42,528 bases of DNA from NCBI GenBank assembly GCA_016783885.1, contig JADHVR010000030.1, positions 1-42,528 of the forward strand, read 5' to 3'. A program made the position numbers and the translations under genes. Under the pieces are notes generated by a model, which was given only the letters and a program-made list of their open reading frames with translations, ran no database searches and was not told the DNA's origin. Origin of the DNA: Bacteroidales bacterium (lineage in GTDB: Bacteria > Bacteroidota > Bacteroidia > Bacteroidales > JAADJA01). This document shows positions 18,061-24,446 of this stretch, one piece after another. Position 1 is the first letter of the stretch. Each line of letters opens with the position of its first letter.

Positions 18061-18118
18061 ATCTGGTTCAAGTCTTCCCTATCTGGCCCTGTGAGACAGC
18101 AAGACTAGTACCTTATAA
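18061..18118 (+). repeat. Direct repeat flanking a degraded TA module, copy 1
   Basis: It begins ATCTGGTTCAAGTCTTCCCT and matches 18732-18790 with scattered changes. Both copies contain AAGTCT...AGACT arms able to form a hairpin. Confidence 0.65.
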
Positions 18119-18125
18119 TAATGAG

Positions 18126-18335
18126 TTATTTGGTTAGCTCCTCATCAATAAATCTTATTATCTCCTGTAATACAATATCCAAATCAATTTTTATATTTCC
18201 CCAGAAAGTTTTGAATGGAGGTCCTGAGATTTAATATCCTCTTTGAGCTGTTTCATCGGCAATAACCTCAACTATTTGTGAAATGATTTTCTTAGAATCT
18301 AAATACTGCAGGATTTCTTCAATATTAATCTGCAT
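18126..18335 (-). pseudogene. Broken small gene downstream of an antitoxin-like gene (in-frame stop)
   Basis: On the minus strand an ATG at 18335 opens MQINIEEILQYLDSKKIISQ and runs to RGY, then a TAA at codon 35 (18231-18233). The same frame continues as ISGPPFKTFWGNIKIDLDIV and ends EELTK at a TAA (18126-18128). The uninterrupted frame on both sides of the stop suggests one 69-residue protein broken by a nonsense change. It starts 28 bases after the antitoxin-like gene 18364-18642, so it is probably the partner of that gene. I do not recognise the family. A read error at the stop cannot be excluded. Confidence 0.5.
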
Positions 18336-18363
18336 TTTGCATCACAGTTTTTAAAGATTCTGA

Positions 18364-18642
18364 TCAGGCATCCTTCATTTCCAACGTAGCTTTCCAATCC
18401 CTCCAATCATCTTCCTCTGTTAGTGATGAAGTATTTTTTATTTTCGATGTGAATTCATTAAATCCTACCTGATATTTCATTTCAAATTTATCAATGATGG
18501 TTTTATAAGCGTTTAGCTTGTTCTTAATAAATTCGATAATGATATCATTTAAAGCACTTTCTTTATTTTTATAAATACCGGAAATAATAAGGGGTTTTAT
18601 AAGTTGATTTATCCTTTCTGTATTTAAATGTTCCTGATACAT
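18364..18642 (-). CDS. Small helical antitoxin-like protein
   Basis: The 92-residue protein begins MYQEHLNTERINQLIKPLII. It is helical, with a segment like CopG/HTH-type antitoxins (YKNKESALNDIIIEFIKNKL) and an acidic C-terminus with DDWRDWKATLEMKDA. I cannot assign a named family. The size, the downstream broken small gene and the flanking direct repeats support a toxin-antitoxin-like or accessory cassette. A TATATTTG -7 box at 18666-18673 (minus strand) precedes the ATG by 23 bases, so it may still be expressed although its partner is disrupted. Confidence 0.55.
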   Translation of the reverse strand: MYQEHLNTERINQLIKPLIISGIYKNKESALNDIIIEFIKNKLNAYKTIIDKFEMKYQVGFNEFTSKIKNTSSLTEEDDWRDWKATLEMKDA

Positions 18643-18665
18643 AATTTTAATATTCTGATTATTTA

Positions 18666-18673
18666 CAAATATA
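18666..18673 (-). promoter_or_regulatory. -7 element of the antitoxin-like gene
   Basis: The minus strand reads TATATTTG, an exact TAnnTTTG match, 23 bases before the start codon. Confidence 0.4.
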
Positions 18674-18731
18674 CAACAAATTACATTTCAACCATTTTTC
18701 TTTTTTCTCCCCCTTTTTCTCCCACAACTCT

Positions 18732-18790
18732 ATCTGGTTCAAGTCTTCCCTGCCTGGTCATTTGGGACAGAGAGACTTGGGCCTTTTAAT
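18732..18790 (+). repeat. Direct repeat flanking a degraded TA module, copy 2
   Basis: This second copy of 18061-18118 (ATCTGGTTCAAGTCTTCCCT is identical) continues CCTGGTCATTTGGGACAGAG against CTGGCCCTGTGAGACAGC in copy 1. CAAGTCT and AGACTTG arms pair. The stretch 18643-19187 otherwise contains no gene that I can support. Confidence 0.65.
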
Positions 18791-18950
18791 ACGGTAATTA
18801 CCAATATTGTATTTTCTACCCCATTATCAAACTACCAGCCCCATCCACAACATCCTTTTCAGAACTCTCCTAATAAATCCGGCTGGCTCTGTAACAGTCA
18901 AATCCCAAATAAAAACCAAATTTTATATTATCATTACCATAAAGTAAATC

Positions 18951-19002
18951 TATCCGATGGTGTCGAATAATTTATTTCGATTTTATCCGACACTATCGGA
19001 TA
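18951..19002 (+). repeat. Inverted repeat in the gap before the VapBC-like pair
   Basis: TATCCGATGGTGTCG (18951-18965) pairs with CGACACTATCGGATA (18988-19002), one mismatch, 22-base loop. The right half is also palindromic by itself (TATCCGA...TCGGATA, 18984-19002). Its role is unknown; an operator or a small mobile-element end are both possible. Confidence 0.5.
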
Positions 19003-19089
19003 AAAATTTTAAAGAGTGTATACACTTTGAATATCAAAAATCACCTTTAGTTATCAAATTCCAGTAAATACAAAACTGATTTAAAAATT

Positions 19090-19127
19090 TCAGAAAAAAG
19101 TATTTGCTTTATGAGGATTTTGAATAA
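19090..19127 (+). pseudogene. Copied 3' end of the namZ gene
   Basis: The 38 bases, including TTTGCTTTATGAGGATTTTG and the TAA stop, match 8568-8605 (end of namZ) with one mismatch; the last 33 bases are identical. The copy stops exactly at the stop codon, and the VapBC promoter region follows directly. Confidence 0.8.
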
Positions 19128-19161
19128 TTGTTAAAATTCTCATACATTTATGAAAAATTCT

Positions 19162-19169
19162 TATCTTTG
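19162..19169 (+). promoter_or_regulatory. -7 promoter element of the VapBC-like pair
   Basis: TATCTTTG matches TAnnTTTG, 18 bases before the ATG at 19188. It shows that the upstream in-frame TTG at 19128 is not the start. Confidence 0.45.
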
Positions 19170-19187
19170 TTTTCAAATTTTATAGTT

Positions 19188-19400
19188 ATGGATTACAGCG
19201 CATTTATCGATTTAAATTCCCTTACAGAAGAAGTAAGGAAAGAACTGGAGGGCTTTTATGAGTACCTGGTTTTTAAGTACAGACAAAAATCGTTTAAAAA
19301 GAAAAAAAAGGATAATTGTCCTTTTGAAAAATTTCTATCGAATCCTATTAAATCTGAAGATTTTAAGTTTTTAAACAGGGAGGAAAGAAATGAACGATAG
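19188..19400 (+). CDS. VapB-like antitoxin (DUF2281-like)
   Basis: From ATG 19188 this is a 70-residue protein, MDYSAFIDLNSLTEEVRKEL then EGFYEYLVFKYRQKSFKKKK and a C-terminal tail ending REERNER. The pattern L-x-E-E-V-R-K-E-L-x-x-F-x-x-Y-L is that of DUF2281/VapB-like antitoxins, with a helical dimerisation part and a basic then charged toxin-binding tail. It overlaps the following PIN gene by 11 bases. The start was chosen because a TATCTTTG promoter box lies just upstream and inside the longer frame. Confidence 0.7.
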   Translation: MDYSAFIDLNSLTEEVRKELEGFYEYLVFKYRQKSFKKKKKDNCPFEKFLSNPIKSEDFKFLNREERNER

Positions 19401-19641
19401 GGTTTTTGTTGATACGAATATTTGGGTGTATGCAAAAATTAAAGTTAAAGATGACCCTAAACATAAATTTGCAAAAGATTTTCTTTGTTGGAAATTAAAA
19501 GAAAAGTATCATTATTCAGTATATGACAGCCTTATTTTAGCTTCTGCGATTGAAGCAGATTGCACAATATTATTTTCTGAAGACCTCCACCACAACCAAC
19601 TGATCGAAAACAAACTCCGGATCATTAATCCGTTTAGATAG
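19390..19641 (+). CDS. VapC-like PIN toxin, internally deleted
   Basis: The 83 residues begin with the PIN opening MNDRVFVDTNIWVYAKI (first catalytic Asp in VDTN) and end with the usual PIN tail HYSVYDSLILASAIEADCTI then LFSEDLHHNQLIENKLRIIN. PIN toxins of this group are normally about 135 residues. The middle part, including the conserved Glu of the second acidic position, is missing between FAKDFL and CWKLKEKYHYS. The deletion kept the frame. The protein is therefore probably an inactive or altered nuclease. Full-length VapC proteins cleave tRNA or rRNA. Confidence 0.7.
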   Translation: MNDRVFVDTNIWVYAKIKVKDDPKHKFAKDFLCWKLKEKYHYSVYDSLILASAIEADCTILFSEDLHHNQLIENKLRIINPFR

Positions 19642-19709
19642 GTTAATCTCTAAAGCTTTTTCTTTTTCTTCCTCAATACACATACTCAATTACTTCTTTT
19701 ATGTTCCCC

Positions 19710-19764
19710 GCACCAAACAGTTTGTAACTGTTTGGAATATCCAACATTAAAATTTATAACTTTG
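19710..19764 (+). promoter_or_regulatory. Dispersed 50-bp repeat copy 2, supplying a promoter for the M14 peptidase
   Basis: Bases 19710-19759 repeat 8689-8738 with two changes and carry the same CAAACAGTT/AACTGTTTG hairpin. At its end TAACTTTG (19757-19764) is a perfect -7 box, and TTTG at 19731-19734 lies 22 bases upstream as a possible -33. The peptidase ATG follows at 19783. Confidence 0.55.
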
Positions 19765-19782
19765 CATTTTTAAAAATATCCT

Positions 19783-21876
19783 ATGAAGAAATCCATACTA
19801 ATAACTTTATTAGCCCTTTGGACCGGTTATGCCTTTACGCAAACACAAAATTCATTAGATAATTTATTTTCGAAAAATGGCGAGATTTATTTCAAATTCA
19901 AACCGGAGTTTCAAAATGATATTAACCGGCTCACTAAAATAATCTCAATCGACAATGTTGACGGCGATATTATTATTGCAAATGCTAACCAAAAAGAGTT
20001 TGAAGAATTTTTGAAACTGGGATATGATTATACTATACTTCCTCATCCGAATAAAAATTTTAATCCGAAAATGCTTTCGGTTGATGATTTAAAAAACATT
20101 AAAGACTGGAATACGTATCCTACCTACGATGCTTATGTAGCGATGATGTATCAGTTCGAAACCGACTATCCTTTAATCTGTGATGTTTTCAGCATAGGGC
20201 AGAGTGTACAGGGCAGAGAGTTGCTTGTTGCTAAAATTTCAGATAATTTGAGTACTGATGAAGACGAACCTGAATTTCTTTATACTTCAACAATGCATGG
20301 CGATGAAACTGCAGGTTATATTTTCATGCTCAGGCTGATTGATTCTTTGCTGACAAGTTATGGAACAGTTCCAAGAATAATAGGGCTAATTAACGAAATT
20401 GAAATTTATATCAATCCTCTGGCAAACCCCGATGGTACTTATTGGGGAGGAAATAATACTGTAAGCGGTGCTATCCGCCGTAATGCTAACAGCGTTGATC
20501 TGAACCGCAATTACCCCGATCCTGAAGACGGACCACATCCTGACGGTAATCCCTGGCAACCTGAAACTATTGCTTTTATGAATTTTGCCGAAAATCATCA
20601 TTTTGTGATATCGAGTAATATGCATGGTGGTGCAGAAGTTTGTAATTATCCCTGGGATACCTGGTCGCAATACCCTGCTGATACTGATTGGTGGGAATAC
20701 GTTTGCCACGAATATGCCGACACTGCACAAACCTTTTCTCCATCAGGATACATGAGTGGTTTTGATGACGGAATTACAAATGGATATGCCTGGTATTCAA
20801 TTGCAGGCGGAAGACAGGATTATATGAATTATTTTCATCAATGCCGTGAGTTTACTCTTGAACTTACGAATACCAAATTACTGTCTGCCTCCCAATTACC
20901 AGCTTACTGGGGATATAACAGGCGGTCGCTATTGAATTACATGGAACAGGTACTATTTGGTATAAGGGGAATTGTAACAGATTCCATTACCGGACAGCCA
21001 ATTAAAGCGGAAGTTTTTATTTTAAATCATGAAGCCGACAGTTCATGGGTTTATTCTGAAATACCTGTCGGGAATTATCATCGCCCGATTTATGCAGGCA
21101 CTTATGATATTCAATTTTCAGCAGGCGGATATATTACAAAGGTCATTGAAAATGTAAATGTAACAAATAAAAACACAACTTTATTGGATGTTCAATTAGT
21201 ACCGGAAAACTTTTTTCAGGTAAATATTAAGGTTTTCTTAGAAGGACCTTTTAACGGAACAGACATGAATACTGATTTGAACTCCGGCGGATTTATTCCT
21301 TTGTATCAGCCATACACGGGTTCGCCATGGAATTATACAGGAACTGAAAGTGTGGTTTCTGTACCAGTTAATGTAGTGGACTGGGTTTTGATAGAACTAC
21401 GCGACACTACTGACGCCTCATTGGCAACCGGCGAAACCATGATAGGGTGGCAGGCTGCATTTATTCTAAATAATGGTTCTGTTGTTGGTCTGGATGGTAG
21501 CAACATGCCCTGGCATGTCGCTACCATAACCAACAACCTGTTTATGGTCATCTGGCACCGCAACCACCTCGGCATTATATCAGCTTTTCCATTAACAAAA
21601 ACCGGTGGAGTTTATACTTATGATTTCACAACCGGTGCAGGGCAAGCCTACAATTCGGGACAAAAAGACATTGGCGGAGCTTGGGGAATGGTAGCAGGCG
21701 ATGGAAATGGCGATGGAATTGTTGATGATTTTGATATAAGCGTGACATGGACATCAGATGCCGGAAAATCAGGATATTGGAGAGGTGATTTTAATATGAA
21801 CGGGCAAACAGATAATATTGATAAAAACGGGTTTTGGCTGCCAAATTTTGGACAGGGTTCACAAGTGCCTGATTAA
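19783..21876 (+). CDS. Exported M14 zinc carboxypeptidase with regulatory-like domain and shared C-terminal module
   Basis: A 697-residue protein has a signal peptide (MKKSILITLLALWTGYAFTQ). The M14 catalytic domain spans about residues 100-390: zinc ligands in TMHGDETAGY (His and Glu), substrate-binding NPDGTYW, RRNANSVDLNRNYPD, third zinc His in SSNMHGGAEVCNYPWDT, and the catalytic Glu in FTLELTNTK. A carboxypeptidase-regulatory-like beta domain follows (about 395-475, GIRGIVTDSITGQPIKAEVF). The last ~215 residues are the module shared with the genes at 12190 and 21961, with calcium loops GDGNGDGIVDDFD and DFNMNGQTDNIDKN. It probably trims C-terminal residues from peptides outside the cell. 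Transcription likely starts in the repeat at 19710. Confidence 0.85.
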   Translation: MKKSILITLLALWTGYAFTQTQNSLDNLFSKNGEIYFKFKPEFQNDINRLTKIISIDNVDGDIIIANANQKEFEEFLKLGYDYTILPHPNKNFNPKMLSVDDLKNIKDWNTYPTYDAYVAMMYQFETDYPLICDVFSIGQSVQGRELLVAKISDNLSTDEDEPEFLYTSTMHGDETAGYIFMLRLIDSLLTSYGTVPRIIGLINEIEIYINPLANPDGTYWGGNNTVSGAIRRNANSVDLNRNYPDPEDGPHPDGNPWQPETIAFMNFAENHHFVISSNMHGGAEVCNYPWDTWSQYPADTDWWEYVCHEYADTAQTFSPSGYMSGFDDGITNGYAWYSIAGGRQDYMNYFHQCREFTLELTNTKLLSASQLPAYWGYNRRSLLNYMEQVLFGIRGIVTDSITGQPIKAEVFILNHEADSSWVYSEIPVGNYHRPIYAGTYDIQFSAGGYITKVIENVNVTNKNTTLLDVQLVPENFFQVNIKVFLEGPFNGTDMNTDLNSGGFIPLYQPYTGSPWNYTGTESVVSVPVNVVDWVLIELRDTTDASLATGETMIGWQAAFILNNGSVVGLDGSNMPWHVATITNNLFMVIWHRNHLGIISAFPLTKTGGVYTYDFTTGAGQAYNSGQKDIGGAWGMVAGDGNGDGIVDDFDISVTWTSDAGKSGYWRGDFNMNGQTDNIDKNGFWLPNFGQGSQVPD

Positions 21877-21960
21877 TGTCCCCGATTCACCTTAAGTTTA
21901 TTTGTATTATATTTATGACTGGATTAGAAAACTACTGTTTATCAAACTTAAAATTCGGCA

Positions 21961-24285
21961 ATGTTTCTAAACCTGTTAATCGGATTATGTAAAATTTATG
22001 GGAAGATTAATTACCCCTTAAAAGTTTTGTTGCCTTTGATCGTTCTGCAAGGGATTACATCATCGGCAACAACTTATTATATCAGTCCTTACGGTGATGA
22101 CAACAACTCCGGTACATCCACATTGGCACCCTGGCAAACTATTGAAAAAGTAAATTCAATTAACTTTACACAAGGTGATTCAATTTTATTTCAGGGGGGG
22201 CAGGTTTTTTCAGGAAACCTTTATTTTGATACATATGATGCCGGAACATTATCCGAACCGGTAACATTAGGCTCATATGATACTGGCAGGCCAGAGATAA
22301 ATGCAGGTTCATGTACTGCATTGTCAATTTATAACGCAGCCGGATTTAAAATTCAGAATATTAAATTTTCAGGTGACGGTTGCGGTATTAATGAAGCTGA
22401 TGGAATCAGTATATATATGGATTTGCCCGGATCGGTAAAGTTAGCATATATATTTATTAACGAGGTTGAAGTGAGTGGATTTGGCGGATGGGGAGTATCT
22501 ATCGGCAGTTGGAATGGTTTAAGTGGATTCTCAGATATTACTGTGATGAATGTTGAGTCACATGGTAATTGTAAAGGCGGGATCATTACCTATGCTGAAA
22601 ATATTTATGTTCATGAAAATGTATATGTTGGTTATTGTAAAGCCAATGATAATCCCGGTATCTCAGGTACTTTAGGGAATAATGGAAATGGTATAGTGCT
22701 CGGCAGTGTTTCGGGAGGTATAATTGAGTATTCAATAGCTTGTAACAATGGTTGGTTATGCACTGCTAATGAAGGCCCTGTGGGTATTTGGTCATATGAT
22801 TCTGAAAATGTACTGATACAATGTAATGAATCATATAACAATAAAACGGGTGGGCCAGCTGACGGCGGAGGTTTTGACCTGGATCAGAATATGAGAAATT
22901 CCATCATGCAATACAATTATTCACACGATAACGATGGTGCAGGGTTCCTGATTTGGCATTCCCTAAACAATGATAATTGCCATGGAAACATTATACGGTA
23001 CAATATAAGCCAGTGTGATGCAAGGAAAAATGGATACGGTTCAATTCTTATAGGGGGGAAAGTCGATAATACGGAAATATACAACAATACAATATTCCTG
23101 GACCAGTCGGTAGGAAGTACACCTAAAGCTGTTTATTTGTGGGATTATATTGAAGTTACTAACACTCATTTCAGAAATAATATATTTTACACATCCGGTA
23201 ATGTATCACTTCTTACCATTAGCCCGGGCGCAACTGATTCAACCGACAATAATCTTTTTCAGGGAAATTGCTATTATTCCAATACAGGTACATTAATTAT
23301 TAATTGGGGCACTGAAACATATACTGATATCCAGGCCTGGAGGGCGGCAACCAACCAGGAGATTGTTAATGGAAATGAAAGCGGTTATGAAGGAGACCCT
23401 CTTCTTGTTTCTCCGGGTAATGGCACCACAATAGGCAACCCTGTATATTTTGATTCCCTCGTTGAGTATAAATTATTGCCTGGTTCACCTTTAATCGAAT
23501 CCGGTCTGAATTTCGATTCACTTTTCGGGGTAGATCCCGGGGCAAGGGATTTTTATGGAGGTTTAATACCAGTTAATAACCAATATGATATTGGTGCACA
23601 TGAATATAGAAATGTAATAGTATTAAATATCAAGATTCTCCTCGAAGGCCCTTTTAATGGATTAACCATGAATACCGACATAACCGATTTATCCAATTTT
23701 CCATTATCCCAGCCATACAATATATCTCCCTGGAATTATAACGGAACAGAAAGCGTAGTTTCCATTCCAAATGCAAGTGTTGTGGACTGGGTTTTGATAG
23801 AATTACGGGACACAACCGAAGCACAATATGCAACCAGTTCAACAAAAATAGCCCGACAATCAGCATTCCTGTTAAACGATGGTTTTGTTGTCGGTTTGGA
23901 TGGTTCAAGCCTTCTTCAATTTAATAATTCAATAATTCAACAATTATTTGTTGTCGTCTGGCACAGAAACCATCTCGGCATCATGTCGGCAAATCCGGTA
24001 ACAGAATCCGGTGGGTTATATACCTATGATTTTTCAATAGGAAATAGCCAGGCTTATGGAATAGATGCACAAAAAAACTTGGGTAGCAGTGTTTATGGAA
24101 TGTATGGAGGAGATGCCAATGCTGATAATATAGTAGATGATCTTGATAAATCAGTATCATGGTTAAATGAAGTAGGCCTTTCCGGGTATTTGCCTTCCGA
24201 TTTGGATTTGGATGGACAATCAAATAATATTGATAAAAATGATGTTTGGTTGCCGAATGAGGGTACAAGTTCACAAGTGCCTTAG
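21961..24285 (+). CDS. Exported right-handed beta-helix protein with shared C-terminal module
   Basis: The 774-residue protein has an N-terminal hydrophobic segment (about residues 22-37, LKVLLPLIVLQGITSSATTY). TYYISPYGDDNNSGTSTLAP follows, a typical opening of Bacteroidota parallel beta-helix proteins (polysaccharide lyase-like or DUF1565-like). Regular beta-helix coils run over about 60-545, with many N-x-x-x-x-N-x-I/G turns (YNYSHDND, GNIIRYNISQ, YNNTIFLDQS). The last ~220 residues are the shared module (NIKILLEGPFNG to SSQVP), with loops GDANADNIVDDLDK and LDLDGQSNNIDKND. A carbohydrate-binding or lyase role is possible, but no catalytic motif is recognisable. It lies 84 bases after the M14 peptidase gene in the same direction. 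Confidence 0.75.
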   Translation: MFLNLLIGLCKIYGKINYPLKVLLPLIVLQGITSSATTYYISPYGDDNNSGTSTLAPWQTIEKVNSINFTQGDSILFQGGQVFSGNLYFDTYDAGTLSEPVTLGSYDTGRPEINAGSCTALSIYNAAGFKIQNIKFSGDGCGINEADGISIYMDLPGSVKLAYIFINEVEVSGFGGWGVSIGSWNGLSGFSDITVMNVESHGNCKGGIITYAENIYVHENVYVGYCKANDNPGISGTLGNNGNGIVLGSVSGGIIEYSIACNNGWLCTANEGPVGIWSYDSENVLIQCNESYNNKTGGPADGGGFDLDQNMRNSIMQYNYSHDNDGAGFLIWHSLNNDNCHGNIIRYNISQCDARKNGYGSILIGGKVDNTEIYNNTIFLDQSVGSTPKAVYLWDYIEVTNTHFRNNIFYTSGNVSLLTISPGATDSTDNNLFQGNCYYSNTGTLIINWGTETYTDIQAWRAATNQEIVNGNESGYEGDPLLVSPGNGTTIGNPVYFDSLVEYKLLPGSPLIESGLNFDSLFGVDPGARDFYGGLIPVNNQYDIGAHEYRNVIVLNIKILLEGPFNGLTMNTDITDLSNFPLSQPYNISPWNYNGTESVVSIPNASVVDWVLIELRDTTEAQYATSSTKIARQSAFLLNDGFVVGLDGSSLLQFNNSIIQQLFVVVWHRNHLGIMSANPVTESGGLYTYDFSIGNSQAYGIDAQKNLGSSVYGMYGGDANADNIVDDLDKSVSWLNEVGLSGYLPSDLDLDGQSNNIDKNDVWLPNEGTSSQVP

Positions 24286-24362
24286 GTAGTTCTATTCGTT
24301 AAACCATGACTGGCTTCGAAATCAAATAGTGAGAAGTTCCGGGGCTTTTGCCCAGCCATAAG

Positions 24363-24384
24363 TAATCCTGAAGTTTCGGGATTA
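24363..24384 (+). terminator. Hairpin in the gap 24286-24446
   Basis: TAATCCTGAA (24363-24372) and TTCGGGATTA (24375-24384) form a 10-base stem with one G-T pair and a 2-base loop. The GAAGTTTCGGGAT part recurs on the minus strand in the nadD leader (about 28628-28641), so it is also a dispersed repeat. It lies between convergent genes and may end both transcripts. Confidence 0.45.
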
Positions 24385-24446
24385 ATATAACGGACCGGTT
24401 TTATAGCTAACGGATTGCTTCAATACGCATACAACAAAGCAAGTCT

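Noticed and set aside
17732..18094. 120-residue + strand frame overlapping the end of the giant gene
   Set aside because: It lies in another frame of FISUMP 2 and runs through the terminator; no protein-like features.
8606..19089. 10.5-kb block between the two copies of the namZ end as one mobile island
   Set aside because: It contains ordinary-looking genes, no integrase, and the order of repeats at both ends is better explained by movement of a small TA cassette.
19128..19187. TTG start for the VapB-like antitoxin
   Set aside because: A -7 promoter box lies within this stretch and the family-like sequence starts at the ATG at 19188.
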